Counted from the first letter of the stretch, positions 30,750 to 39,542 are shown. The stretch is DNA of 64,000 bases from Janibacter sp. Soil728 (GCF_001428305.1 NZ_LMRZ01000003.1:476308-540307); one strand, 5' to 3'. Notes: generated by a model not told the origin, from the sequence alone. A program made the numbers and translations.

Positions 30750-31078
30750 TGGTCGGCGGCGTTGACGAGGACGTGGAAGGACGGTTCCTCGTACGGGTGC
30801 GCCGCGCGCAGGGCAGCGACCACCGAGGTCCGTCGCGACCGGGGGAAGGTGACCTCCACCCGGTCCTCGACGACGTGCTCGAGCTCGCCGACGGTCCCGA
30901 TGGTGGGGTTCGCGGCTCCGACCGGGCGGAACCTCCCTTCGCCTCGCAGCACGAAGGCGCACTCGCGGTACTCCCCCACCGCGCCGGCCCCGACAGCGAA
31001 GAGCGCCTCGAGGACCTGCTCGGTGTGCGTGGCCGGGATGTGCGCGACGAGGACGTCGAGGGCCTCGCGCTCGCTCAC
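30740..31078 (-). CDS. Stand-alone NIF3-insertion-domain (YqfO-type) protein
   Basis: 112 residues. Matches the small PII-like domain inserted in NIF3/YqfO proteins: VAHIPATHTEQVLEALFAVG, GEYRECAFVLRGEGRF, the GEL-EHVVEDRVEV segment and HPYEEPSFHV. Stand-alone versions exist and may bind metal or nucleotide; function unknown. GTG 31078 follows the acyltransferase stop by one base. The last codons and stop lie within a REP-like repeat. Last gene of a five-gene overlapping operon. Confidence 0.8.
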   Translation of the reverse strand: MSEREALDVLVAHIPATHTEQVLEALFAVGAGAVGEYRECAFVLRGEGRFRPVGAANPTIGTVGELEHVVEDRVEVTFPRSRRTSVVAALRAAHPYEEPSFHVLVNAADHAP

Positions 31079-31079
31079 C

Positions 31080-31721
31080 TCACCACCCCGCGGGAAGGTC
31101 GAGCTTGTCCTCGGTCACGGCGACGGGCTGGCGGTGCTTGAGCACCTTGGCCGGGACCCCACCGATGACGACGAAGGGGGGATGGCTCCCCCGCACCACC
31201 GCGCCGGCACCGACGACCGAGTGGGCACCGATGTCGGTGCCACGCGTGATGACGCACTTGGTCGCGACCCACACGTCGTCGCCGAGGCGCACGGGCGACT
31301 TGATGATCCCCTGGTCCTTGATCGGGACCTCGAGGTCGGCAGTGACGTGGTCGAAGTCGCACACGTACACGTCGTCGGCGAAGAGGCAGGCCTCGCCCAC
31401 CTCGATGTCGAGCCAGGTGTTGAAGGTGTTGCGGATGCCGATAATGGTCTTGGCACCGATCCGCAGCGTGCCCTCGTGGGCGCGCAGCGCGGACCCACCG
31501 CCGATGTGCGTGTAGGCACCGACGATGAGCCGTCCCATGCCCGGGGTGACCTGGAACTGCACGCCGGGTCCGATGAAGCAGGGCCCCTCGAAGACCAGCC
31601 CGGGCGTGGTGGCGCGAGCCCGGACCATCCGCAGGTAGCCCAGGACGTGGTGGTGGCTCCAGGCCCGGTTGGCGATGACCCACCGGGCCCAGTGCCACCA
31701 CGTGAAGTGGGAGGCGGCCAT
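31080..31721 (-). CDS. Hexapeptide-repeat (LbH) acyltransferase
   Basis: 213 residues. Left-handed beta-helix hexapeptides (IGAKTIIGIRNTFNTW, LGDDVWVATKCVITRG, IGAHSVVGAGAVVRG) and the closing VVIGGVPAKVLKHR, as in maltose/virginiamycin O-acetyltransferases. It acylates a sugar or antibiotic-like acceptor using acetyl- or acyl-CoA; acceptor unknown. It lies 13 bp after the methyltransferase stop, so it probably works on the same product. Confidence 0.85.
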   Translation of the reverse strand: MAASHFTWWHWARWVIANRAWSHHHVLGYLRMVRARATTPGLVFEGPCFIGPGVQFQVTPGMGRLIVGAYTHIGGGSALRAHEGTLRIGAKTIIGIRNTFNTWLDIEVGEACLFADDVYVCDFDHVTADLEVPIKDQGIIKSPVRLGDDVWVATKCVITRGTDIGAHSVVGAGAVVRGSHPPFVVIGGVPAKVLKHRQPVAVTEDKLDLPAGW

Positions 31722-31734
31722 CAGCGCGCGTACC

Positions 31735-32697
31735 TCACCGTGCGGGCTTGGTGCCCGTGACGCCGACGTTGTAGAAGAACTTCTGCGGCACGACGCGGCC
31801 GAGGACCGCGTCGACCTTCATCAGGTTCTTCCACGCCCCGTAGGCGAACTTCGCCCAGCCGAAGCTGAGCGCGTCCTCGGCGACCGCGTACTCGAAGGTG
31901 CGGATCGGCCACCCGGCGAACGCGGAGAGCAGCTCCTCGGTCGCGGTACCGACGTCGGCGGCGCCGGCCCGACGCGCGGTCGCGGCGAGCTCGGCCGGGT
32001 CGAAGGTGTGCAGGTCGACGACTGCCTCGAGTGCTGCGGCACGCGAGGACTCGTCGAGCTCGGCCTGCGCGCGGGCCCACTTCTTGCGGAAGGGAGGCAG
32101 CGTGCTGACCCGGGTCGCCGTCTCCCACGTGGCGCGGGAGATGTGGCGGGCGTACCAGTGCCCGATCGTGGTCGGCTCGCCGGCGATCACGAAGCGACCG
32201 CCCGGCCTGAGCACCCGCACGACCTCGCGCAGGGCGCCCTCGACGTCGGGGATGTGGTGGATCACTGCGTGGCCGACGACGAGGTCGAAGCTGTCGTCCT
32301 CGTAGGGCAGCGCCTCGGCGTCCGCAACCCGACCGTCGATCTCGAAGCCGATCCTGCAGGCATTCTCCTTCGCCGCCTCGACCATGCCCGGGGACAGGTC
32401 GCAGACGTGGACCTCGTCGACCAGGCCGGCCAGCTTGAGGTTGAGCGAGAAGAAGCCGGTCCCGGCGCCGAGCTCGAGGGTCCTGCCGTAGGGCAGCGAC
32501 TCACCGGGATGACGCGTGGACTCCAGGACGTGCAGGAAGCGGTCGCGCACGACGGTGGTGCACCGACCGTCGAAGCTGATCGACCACTTCTCGTCGTAGG
32601 TCTGTGCCTCCCAGTCGTGGTAGAGCACCTGGGCGAGCTTGTTGTCCGCCCAGGCCTGCTCGACCTCCTCGGCGCTCGCGGCGCCGGTCGTGACCAT
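31735..32697 (-). CDS. Class I SAM-dependent methyltransferase
   Basis: 320 residues. Methyltransf_11-type core: LELGAGTGFFSLNLK (motif I, about 72-86), CDLSPGMVEAA, DSFDLVVGHAVIHHIPD and LRPGGRFVIAGEP. A conserved N-terminal YHDWEAQTYDEKWSISFD precedes the core and a ~100-residue C-terminal region follows. The adjacency to etfBA recalls the methyltransferase next to fixAB in mycobacteria (from memory), but the substrate cannot be assigned. The ATG overlaps the EchA stop by one base. Confidence 0.85.
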   Translation of the reverse strand: MVTTGAASAEEVEQAWADNKLAQVLYHDWEAQTYDEKWSISFDGRCTTVVRDRFLHVLESTRHPGESLPYGRTLELGAGTGFFSLNLKLAGLVDEVHVCDLSPGMVEAAKENACRIGFEIDGRVADAEALPYEDDSFDLVVGHAVIHHIPDVEGALREVVRVLRPGGRFVIAGEPTTIGHWYARHISRATWETATRVSTLPPFRKKWARAQAELDESSRAAALEAVVDLHTFDPAELAATARRAGAADVGTATEELLSAFAGWPIRTFEYAVAEDALSFGWAKFAYGAWKNLMKVDAVLGRVVPQKFFYNVGVTGTKPAR

Positions 32698-33476
32698 CAG
32701 ATGCCCTCGAAGGTGGCCTTGCCGGGACCGTTGTCGACGAAGCTGCGCATGCCGCTCTTCTGGTCCTGAGTGGCGAAGAGGGCGGAGAACAGCTGCGCCT
32801 CGATCTCCAGACCCGTGCCCAGGTCGGTCTCCAGACCCTTGTCGACGGCCTCCTTGGCCGCACGCAGTGCCTGGGTCGGGCCGGTGACGAAGGGGGCGAC
32901 CATCGCCTGGGCGGTGGCCAGCACCTCGGAAGCGGGGACGACCTTGTCGGCCAGACCGATCTCGAGTGCCTCCGCGGCGCCGACGAAGCGACCGGAGAAG
33001 ATCATCTCCTTGGCCTTGGCCGGACCGACGAGCCGCGGTAGCCGCTGCGTGCCACCGGCACCGGGGATGATCCCGAGGGTGATCTCGGGCAGACCGAGCT
33101 TGGCGTTGTCGGCGACGACGCGGAAGTCGCAGCACAGCGCCGTCTCGAGCCCGCCACCGAGGGCGAAGCCGGTGATGGCGGCGACGGTCGGCTTGGGGAT
33201 CGCGGCGAGGGCGCGGGAGAAGCGCTGCAGCAGACGCACGTGGGCGGCCATGTCGGTGTACGACATCTCCGCCATCTCCTTGACGTCGGCGCCGGCGGCG
33301 AAGACCCGCTCGCCGCCCCAGACGATGACGGCCTTGATGTCGTCGCGGTCAGCGGCCTCCTGGGCCACGTCGACGAGGCGGCGCTGCATGTCGGCGTCGA
33401 GCGCGTTCATCTTCGGACGGTCGAGGACGATCGTGCCGATGCCGTCGGCGACCTCGAGGCGGACGATCTCGCTCAT
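32697..33476 (-). CDS. Enoyl-CoA hydratase/isomerase
   Basis: 259 residues, a standard crotonase. Oxyanion-hole segments GADVKEMAEM and ALGGGLETALCCDF, and LPEITLGIIPGAGGTQRLPR with the catalytic Glu, support true enoyl-CoA hydratase activity. It could supply the crotonyl-CoA/3-hydroxybutyryl-CoA step for the ethylmalonyl-CoA genes at 50-64 kb or act in beta-oxidation with ETF nearby. ATG 33476 overlaps the preceding TGA as ATGA. Confidence 0.92.
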   Translation of the reverse strand: MSEIVRLEVADGIGTIVLDRPKMNALDADMQRRLVDVAQEAADRDDIKAVIVWGGERVFAAGADVKEMAEMSYTDMAAHVRLLQRFSRALAAIPKPTVAAITGFALGGGLETALCCDFRVVADNAKLGLPEITLGIIPGAGGTQRLPRLVGPAKAKEMIFSGRFVGAAEALEIGLADKVVPASEVLATAQAMVAPFVTGPTQALRAAKEAVDKGLETDLGTGLEIEAQLFSALFATQDQKSGMRSFVDNGPGKATFEGI

Positions 33477-33994
33477 GCCTGCGGCTCGCCTGCGTCGGGG
33501 GTGGTCCCGCCATCGGGAGCACCCTGCTCGTCGGGGTCCTGACCGGTGGCGCGCTGGTGCCACAGCTGCACGCCCTGCAGGACGAGCGGGAGGGCCAGCC
33601 CGAGCAGGCCACGGACGTCCGCGCCGCGCGGGAGGATGTGCTCGCTGGTCACCAGGAGGGTGTCGCCGGCGACGGCGGCCTTGACGAGGTTGAAGGCGAC
33701 GTTGAGGTCGTTGCTGACCTGCAGGCGCTCCATCGGGTCGGTGGGCACCGGGTCCTCGAGGGCCCACTGGCCGAAGACGCGCAGGACATTGGACTCGTCG
33801 TCCTGGCAGCGGACGAACATCTGCTGCTCGGAGAAGAGGAAGGCGATGTCCCCTTCGTCGTCGACGGAGGGCTCGAGCCCGAGCTCGCGCAGGGCATCCT
33901 GCACGCGGTCGCTCAGGGGGGTCTCTGGTTCGGGCTGGGCACCACCGTTGGTGGGGGTGGGGCCGAAGTTCGGGAGGGCGGTCGGATCACTCAT
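33473..33994 (-). CDS. YbjN-domain protein
   Basis: 173 residues. After a Pro-rich N-terminus, residues 28-140 match the YbjN/type III chaperone-like fold (VDDEGDIAFLFSEQQMFVRC, VSNDLNVAFNLVKAAVAGDTLLVTSE). In actinobacteria such proteins are small, cytosolic and uncharacterised. It heads the operon ybjN-like, echA, methyltransferase, acyltransferase, NIF3-insert protein. TACGTT lies 6 nt before the ATG. Divergent from glgX. Confidence 0.75.
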   Translation of the reverse strand: MSDPTALPNFGPTPTNGGAQPEPETPLSDRVQDALRELGLEPSVDDEGDIAFLFSEQQMFVRCQDDESNVLRVFGQWALEDPVPTDPMERLQVSNDLNVAFNLVKAAVAGDTLLVTSEHILPRGADVRGLLGLALPLVLQGVQLWHQRATGQDPDEQGAPDGGTTPDAGEPQA

Positions 33995-34000
33995 GCCCAC

Positions 34001-34021
34001 AACGTACCGACTGCATACCCT
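34001..34021. promoter_or_regulatory. Back-to-back leaderless promoters of the ybjN-like operon and glgX
   Basis: TACGTT (minus, 34001-34006; 6 nt from ATG 33994) and TACCCT (plus, 34016-34021; 7 nt from ATG 34029). The two start codons are only 34 bp apart. Confidence 0.55.
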
Positions 34022-34028
34022 AGGAGCC

Positions 34029-36095
34029 ATGTCGACCACCTCCGCGCAGGCACCCGCCCCCCTCCCGACTCCGGGCGTACATCCCGTCGACGGCGGGGTC
34101 GAGGTCGCGATCCACGCCGCGGCGGCCACCGCCGTGTGGCTGTGCACCTTCGACGACGAAGGGGGCGAGACCCGCTTCGCGCTGCCCTCCGCCGCGGACG
34201 GCTGGTGGGGCGGGTTCGTGCCCGACGTCCACCCGGGCGCACGCTACGGGCTGCGGGCCGACGGGCCGTGGGAGCCCACCGAGGGCCACCGGCACAACCC
34301 CGCGAAGCTCCTCCTGGACCCGTGGGCCCGCGCCGTCGAGGGGAGCCTCTCCTACGAGCCGGCCGTCTACGGGCACGTCGTGGACGAGAGCGGCGAGGGC
34401 GACCCGAGCGTCCGCTCCGACCTGGACTCCGCCCCCTTCGTCCCGCGGTGCGTGGTGCTGGACACCACGTTCGACTGGGGCGACGACGCGCCGCCGGCTC
34501 ACCCTCGTGACGAGCGGGTCGTCTACGAGGTGCACGTGCGCGAGATGACGATGCGGCTGCCCGGGGTGCCCGAGCACCTGCGCGGCACCTATGCGGGCCT
34601 GTGCCACCCGGCCACCATCGAGCACCTCAAGACGCTGGGCGTGACGACGGTGGAGGTGCTGCCGGTGCACGCCTTCGCCGACGAGCCGCACCTCGCCCAG
34701 CGGGGCCTGACCAACCACTGGGGCTACAACACGCTCGGCTTCTTCGCCCCCCACGCGCGCTATGCGAGCAACCAGGACCCGCACGAGGTGCTGCGCGAGT
34801 TCAAGGGCATGGTCAAGCTGCTGCACGCCGCCGGCATCGAGGTGCTGCTCGACGTCGTCTACAACCACACGGCCGAGCAGAGCATCGGTGGCGCGACGCT
34901 CTCGTGGCGGGGGCTAGGCGAGGCGACCTGGTACCGGCTCGACGAAGAGGGCAACAACGTCGACGTGACCGGCTGCGGCAACACGCTCGACCTGACCGAC
35001 CCGGTCGTCATCGACATGGTCCTGGACTCGCTGCGCTACTGGGTCAGCGAGTGCCACGTCGACGGGTTCCGCTACGACCTGGCCGTCGCGCTGGGACGCG
35101 GCGAGGACCTCGGGTACGACCCGGACCACCCCTTCCTCGTGGCGGTGCTGGAGGACCCGGTCCTGTCGCAGGTGCTGCACGTCGCCGAGCCCTGGGACCT
35201 GGGGCCGGACGGCTGGCGGACCGGCCAGTTCCCCGGGGCGTGGGCGGAGTGGAATGACCGCTTCCGCGACGCCGCGCGCGACTTCTGGCTAGCCGACTCC
35301 GGTGCGCTGTCGCGCGGAGAGGTCAGTGGTGAGGGCGTGCGCGAGATCGCCACTCGGCTCGTCGGCAGCCGAGACCTCTTCGGCGAGCGCACCCCCCTGT
35401 CGTCGGTGGGCTTCGTCACCGCGCACGACGGGTTCACCATGGCCGACCTGGTGGCCTACGACGAGAAGCACAACGAGGCCAACGGCGAGGACAACCGCGA
35501 CGGCAACGACCACAACCGCTCGTGGAACCACGGCGCGGAGGGCCCGACCGACGATGTGGTCATCCAGGTCGCGCGGAGGCGTTCGGTCCGCAACCTGCTC
35601 GGCACGCTGCTGCTGTCGTCCGGGATCCCGATGATCGCCTCGGGCGACGAGATCGGCCGGACGACCGACGGCAACAACAACCCCTACTGCCAGGACAACG
35701 AGATGACCTGGCTGGACTGGGAGCTCGACACGGCGCGCACGGACCTGCTCGCGACGGCCGCGCACCTGACCGCGCTGCGCCACGAGGTGCCGGTGCTGCG
35801 CGACCACGACGAGTCGGTGATCGACTGGTACGACGAGGCCGGCGAGCCCATGACGGACGAGACCTGGGAGCAGGACGACCGCCGCACGCTGCAGCTGCAT
35901 CTGGCCGGTGAGCCCTCGGCCCTGCTGGTCGTGCACGGCGGCCTCGGTCCCGTCGACGTGACCCTCCCCGACGTCGGACCACTGCGGTTGCGCTGGGACA
36001 GCGCCTGGGAGCGGCCGGACGAGTCCAGTGGGGCACCGGGCCAGCGTGGCGTCGACACCCTCACCCCCCTCAGCCTGCGCCTCTACACGAGCTGA
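34029..36095 (+). CDS. glgX: Glycogen debranching enzyme, GlgX/TreX family
   Basis: 688 residues. An N-terminal CBM48-like beta domain, then a GH13_11 barrel with HPRDERVVYEVHVREMT, DVVYNHTAEQ, the nucleophile Asp in VDGFRYDLA, the acid Glu in HVAEPWD and the third Asp in TAHDGFT. It hydrolyses alpha-1,6 branches of glycogen. Start at ATG 34029, 7 nt after TACCCT; the AGGAG overlapping that gap is too close to act as a ribosome site. Divergent from the ybjN-like operon and convergent with glgP across an 816 bp repeat-filled gap. Confidence 0.93.
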   Translation: MSTTSAQAPAPLPTPGVHPVDGGVEVAIHAAAATAVWLCTFDDEGGETRFALPSAADGWWGGFVPDVHPGARYGLRADGPWEPTEGHRHNPAKLLLDPWARAVEGSLSYEPAVYGHVVDESGEGDPSVRSDLDSAPFVPRCVVLDTTFDWGDDAPPAHPRDERVVYEVHVREMTMRLPGVPEHLRGTYAGLCHPATIEHLKTLGVTTVEVLPVHAFADEPHLAQRGLTNHWGYNTLGFFAPHARYASNQDPHEVLREFKGMVKLLHAAGIEVLLDVVYNHTAEQSIGGATLSWRGLGEATWYRLDEEGNNVDVTGCGNTLDLTDPVVIDMVLDSLRYWVSECHVDGFRYDLAVALGRGEDLGYDPDHPFLVAVLEDPVLSQVLHVAEPWDLGPDGWRTGQFPGAWAEWNDRFRDAARDFWLADSGALSRGEVSGEGVREIATRLVGSRDLFGERTPLSSVGFVTAHDGFTMADLVAYDEKHNEANGEDNRDGNDHNRSWNHGAEGPTDDVVIQVARRRSVRNLLGTLLLSSGIPMIASGDEIGRTTDGNNNPYCQDNEMTWLDWELDTARTDLLATAAHLTALRHEVPVLRDHDESVIDWYDEAGEPMTDETWEQDDRRTLQLHLAGEPSALLVVHGGLGPVDVTLPDVGPLRLRWDSAWERPDESSGAPGQRGVDTLTPLSLRLYTS

Positions 36096-36267
36096 GCCAC
36101 GCCCCTGCCGTTGCTCCGTGCGCTCAACCACGTCGCACCTGCAGGTAACCACGTGGGAGCGGGAGGCCGCAGGGAAGCCGCAGCGGGAGGCCGCAGCGGG
36201 CGGGAGGCCGTAGCGGGAGGCCCGAGCGGGAGGCGACCCGGGCGAACGGCTGGGCCGGCGACTCTCA

Positions 36268-36375
36268 TGACGCGCGGGTACGACGACACGTCGGCCCACC
36301 CGCATCGCCAGGAGGTCCGGAATTTCGGGCATCCCACGTGGCCCAGCCACGCAACGTGTCGTCGTACCCGCGAGT
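36268..36375. repeat. Family A palindrome, copy 3
   Basis: Arms 36268-36290 and 36353-36375 match at 21 of 23 positions and share GCGGGTACGACGACACGT with copies 1 and 2. The 62 bp spacer differs from theirs. Confidence 0.85.
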
Positions 36376-36483
36376 AGCTCGGCTCGAGCGGTGGCCGGAG
36401 CGGGAGGAGCGGGTGGCGCGAGCGGGAGGAGCGGGTGGCGCGAGCGGGAGGCGGCCCGGGCGGCGGGCTGGGCCGGCCTGTCG

Positions 36484-36592
36484 TTACTTGCGGGTACGAC
36501 ACCCACTTGTGGGCACCGGCAAAATTCAACCCCTGATTTTCTGCGGCTTTGCCAGCACCTCCCACCACAAGTGCACGTCGTACCCGCAAGTA
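36484..36592. repeat. Family A palindrome, copy 4 (divergent, long stem)
   Basis: Arms begin TTACTTGCGGGTACGAC and end GTCGTACCCGCAAGTA; inside them ACTTGTGG and GGCAAA are again paired, so almost the whole 109 bp can fold into one interrupted stem. It is A-rich at the centre, unlike its surroundings. Confidence 0.8.
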
Positions 36593-36605
36593 GCCAAGCG
36601 GGAGG

Positions 36606-36668
36606 CGGGAGCGGGAGCGGGAGCGGGAGGCGGGAGCGGGAGGCGGGAGCGGGAGGCGGGAGCGGGAA
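36606..36668 (+). repeat. G-tract array (potential G-quadruplex)
   Basis: Regular GGGAGC and GGGAGGC units give at least ten G3 tracts spaced 3-4 nt apart on the plus strand. Confidence 0.7.
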
Positions 36669-36728
36669 GCAGGTGCGGGAAGCAGGTGCGGGAAGCAGGT
36701 GCGGGAAGCAGGTGCGGGAAGCAGGTGC
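36664..36728 (+). repeat. 13 bp minisatellite, five perfect units
   Basis: Unit GGGAAGCAGGTGC repeated five times head to tail without spacers. Confidence 0.9.
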
Positions 36729-36758
36729 GGGAGACGGGAGCGAGAGGCGCGCAGCAAC

Positions 36759-36815
36759 GAAAAGTCCGGACCACCTCCTCTTCGCGTGAGACGAAGAGCG
36801 CGGTCCGGACTTTTC
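36759..36815. terminator. Nested hairpin terminator between glgX and glgP
   Basis: Perfect 14 bp arms (GAAAAGTCCGGACC, 36759-36772 with 36802-36815) enclose a second 7 bp stem (CTCTTCG/CGAAGAG). An A-run and a T-run flank the stem, so it can terminate in both directions. It is nearest to the glgP stop. Confidence 0.85.
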
Positions 36816-36911
36816 CAGCGCCACCCCGCTGCCGCCGCCCGCGTACGCGAGCAGCTGTGCGGGTCGTGCAGGTCGTGCAGGCCGAGCGGGTCGCGCGGAA
36901 GCAGGCGGAAC

Positions 36912-39482
36912 TCAGGCGTTGGCCACCAGCCCGAGTGACGCCGGGAAGGCCATCAGCTCGTGCTTGGGCAGCACGCGCACGGTCCAGCCGAACTGGCCGG
37001 TGCGCTCGATGGGGACCTGCCCGGCGAACTTCGCCTTGCCGTCCTCGTAGTCCTCGACGAAGGACAGTGAGGTCGCATCCCACTCGACGAGGTCGTCGGT
37101 ACCGAGCGCGACGCGGCCGGCGACGACCTGGACGTCGACCTCGTGCGGGGCCAGCCCGTCGAGGGCGACGTAGGCGTCGACGCTGAGCGACTCGCCGACG
37201 AGCGGGCTGTCGGAGACGCCGGAGCCTTCGACGTGGTCGACGCGCACCGACGGCCAGCCGGCGCGGGCTCGGGCCTTGTAGTCGGCGAGCGTCCTGGCGC
37301 CCGCGTGGTCGTCGGCGTTGACCCGTGCGTTGTGGGCGGCGGCGGGAGCGTAGAGGCGCTCGGTGTAGTCGCGCACCATGCGAGTGGCCAGGACCTTGGG
37401 GCCGAGCGTGGTCAGGGTGTGCCGCAGCATCGACAACCAGCGCTGCGGCAGGCCGGCCTCGTCGACGTCGTAGAAGCGCGGCGCGACCTGGGTCTCGATG
37501 AGGTCGTAGAGAGCCGCCGCCTCGATGTCGTCCCGCCGGGTCTCGTCCTCGACACCGTCAGCGGTGGGGATCGCCCAGCCGTTGTCGCCGTCGTACCACT
37601 CGTCCCACCAGCCGTCGAGGATCGACAGGTTGAGCCCGCCGTTGAGCGCCGCCTTCATGCCGGAGGTTCCGCATGCCTCGAAGGGGCGCAGGGGGTTGTT
37701 GAGCCAGACATCGCAGCCCGGGTAGAGCGTGCGGGCCATCGCGATGTCGTAGTTGGGCAGGAAGACGATGCGGTGGCGCACGTCGTTCTGGTCGGCGAAG
37801 CGGACCATCTGCTGGATGAGCTGCTTGCCGGTCTCGTCGGCCGGGTGCGACTTGCCGGCGATGACCAGCTGGATCGGCCGCTCGGGGTGGAGCAGCATCG
37901 CCTTGAGCCGCTCTGGGTCGCGCAGCATCAGGGTCAGCCGCTTGTAGGTCGGCACCCGACGGGCGAAGCCGATCGTCAGCACGGACGGGTCGAGCACCGA
38001 GTCGGTCCAGCCGAGCTCGGCATCGCTCGCCCCACGCTTGGCCCAGCTGGACCGGAGCCGGGCGCGCACGTCGTCGACGAGCCGCGAGCGCATCTGCGCC
38101 TTGGCCGACCAGATCGCCTCTCCCGGCACATCCGGGATCTCGCTCCAGCGGTCGGACGCCTCGACGTCACGACCGCCGAGGTGCTGGGCGGCGATGTCGT
38201 AGACGGCGTCGTCGACCCAGGTCGGGGCGTGCACGCCGTTGGTGATCGAGGTGATCGGCACCTCGGAGTCGTCGAAGCCGGGCCAGAGCCCGTCGAACAT
38301 CCCGCGGGAGACGACCCCGTGCAGGCGGGAGACGCCGTTGGCCCGCTCGGCCAGACGCAGTCCCATGACCGCCATGTTGAAGATCCCCTCGGAGCCACCC
38401 TCGTAGGTCTCGGCGCCGAGCGTGCGCAGCTTGTCCAGTGGAACGCCTGGCAGCTCCTGCGACCCGCCGAAGTAGCGCTCGAGCATCGTGACGTCGAAGC
38501 GGTCGATGCCAGCGGGCACGGGCGTGTGCGTGGTGAAGACGGTGCCGGCGCGCGCGGCCTCCATCGCCTCCTCGAAGCTCATGCCCGCGGACTGGGTGAA
38601 CTCGCTGATCCGCTCGATGCCGAGGAAACCGGCGTGGCCCTCGTTGGTGTGGAAGACCTCCGGCTCGGTCGCGCCGGTCAGGCGCGACCAGAGGCGCAGC
38701 GCGCGCACACCACCGATACCGAGCAGCATCTCCTGCTGCAGTCGCTGCTCACCGGCGCCGCCGTAGAGGCGCTCGGTGACCGCACGCATCGCGTCGTCGT
38801 TGCCGGGGACATCGGAGTCGAGGAGCAGCAGCGGCACCCGACCGACCTGCGCTCGCCACACGTGCGCCCGCAGCTTCCCGCCGCCGGGCATGCCGACGGT
38901 GATCACGCACGGGGTCTCGTCGTCCTCGCGCAGGAGGGTCAGCGGCAGCCCCTGCGGGTCGAGGACCGGGTAGGTCTCGCGCTGCCAGCCGTCGGCGTCG
39001 AGGCTCTGCTTGAAGTACCCGGTCTTGTAGAAGAGGCCGACACCCACGATCGGGACGCCGAGGTCGGAGGCCGCCTTGAGGTGGTCACCGGCAAGGATGC
39101 CGAGCCCGCCCGAGTACTGCGGCAGCACCTCGGTGATGCCGTACTCGGGGCTGAAGTAGGCGATGGACGAAGGGAGGTCCCCCCCTTCGTCCTGGTACCA
39201 CCGGCGGGAGGTCAGGTACTCGTCGAGACCGGCCTTGGCCGCACCGACACGGGCGACGAGGTCCTGGTCGGTCGCCAGCTCCTCCAGCTCGCTGCCGGAG
39301 AAGGCAGCCAGCAGGCGTACCGGGTCGTGGCCGGCCTCCGTCCACCGCTGCGGGTCGAGTCCCGCGAAGAGCTCCCGTGTGGGCGAGTGCCAGCTCCACC
39401 GCAGGTTCATCGCAAGATCTCCGAGAGCGGCGATCGGCTCGGGCAGGGCAGTGCGGACGCTGAAACGTCGAATGGCCTTCAC
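36912..39482 (-). CDS. glgP: Alpha-glucan phosphorylase (GT35)
   Basis: 856 residues. The shorter actinobacterial/archaeal type: VKAIRRFSVRTALPEPI at the start, SPEYGITEVLPQYSGGLG, HTNEGHAGF, TTHTPVPAG and the PLP-Lys in ACGTSGMKAALNG. It releases glucose-1-phosphate from alpha-1,4 glucan. GTG 39482 is chosen by family comparison; the frame continues upstream. Divergent from glgE with 73 bp between starts. A CGAAGGG inverted pair lies inside the coding region (39165-39189). Confidence 0.95.
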   Translation of the reverse strand: MKAIRRFSVRTALPEPIAALGDLAMNLRWSWHSPTRELFAGLDPQRWTEAGHDPVRLLAAFSGSELEELATDQDLVARVGAAKAGLDEYLTSRRWYQDEGGDLPSSIAYFSPEYGITEVLPQYSGGLGILAGDHLKAASDLGVPIVGVGLFYKTGYFKQSLDADGWQRETYPVLDPQGLPLTLLREDDETPCVITVGMPGGGKLRAHVWRAQVGRVPLLLLDSDVPGNDDAMRAVTERLYGGAGEQRLQQEMLLGIGGVRALRLWSRLTGATEPEVFHTNEGHAGFLGIERISEFTQSAGMSFEEAMEAARAGTVFTTHTPVPAGIDRFDVTMLERYFGGSQELPGVPLDKLRTLGAETYEGGSEGIFNMAVMGLRLAERANGVSRLHGVVSRGMFDGLWPGFDDSEVPITSITNGVHAPTWVDDAVYDIAAQHLGGRDVEASDRWSEIPDVPGEAIWSAKAQMRSRLVDDVRARLRSSWAKRGASDAELGWTDSVLDPSVLTIGFARRVPTYKRLTLMLRDPERLKAMLLHPERPIQLVIAGKSHPADETGKQLIQQMVRFADQNDVRHRIVFLPNYDIAMARTLYPGCDVWLNNPLRPFEACGTSGMKAALNGGLNLSILDGWWDEWYDGDNGWAIPTADGVEDETRRDDIEAAALYDLIETQVAPRFYDVDEAGLPQRWLSMLRHTLTTLGPKVLATRMVRDYTERLYAPAAAHNARVNADDHAGARTLADYKARARAGWPSVRVDHVEGSGVSDSPLVGESLSVDAYVALDGLAPHEVDVQVVAGRVALGTDDLVEWDATSLSFVEDYEDGKAKFAGQVPIERTGQFGWTVRVLPKHELMAFPASLGLVANA

Positions 39483-39542
39483 CCAGCCCATCTTGGGGGG
39501 TCCGGTGGCGGCACGCCAAGTCCGCGGGGATGCCCTCGCGGG

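Larger units (their letters stand above)
36096..36911. other. Gene-free 816 bp stretch made of palindromes and purine-rich tandem repeats
   Basis: In order: imperfect GGGAGGC-type repeats (36155-36240), family A copy 3 (36268-36375), more GCGGGAG repeats (36385-36475), family A copy 4 (36484-36592), a G-tract array (36606-36668), five 13 bp units (36664-36728) and a strong hairpin (36759-36815). Reading frames across it are artefacts of the repeats. I see no gene. Confidence 0.8.

Noticed and set aside
36664..36728. Five 13 bp repeats as a possible CRISPR array
   Set aside because: The units are contiguous, without spacers, and no cas genes are present.
36338..37186. Open frames through the repeat-rich gap downstream of glgX
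   Set aside because: They arise because short purine-rich units (6-13 bp) rarely contain stops. No start signal or domain is seen, and they run into glgP antisense.
39165..39189. CGAAGGG inverted pair as a terminator
   Set aside because: It lies inside the glgP coding region in a conserved part of the protein; counted only as another motif occurrence.
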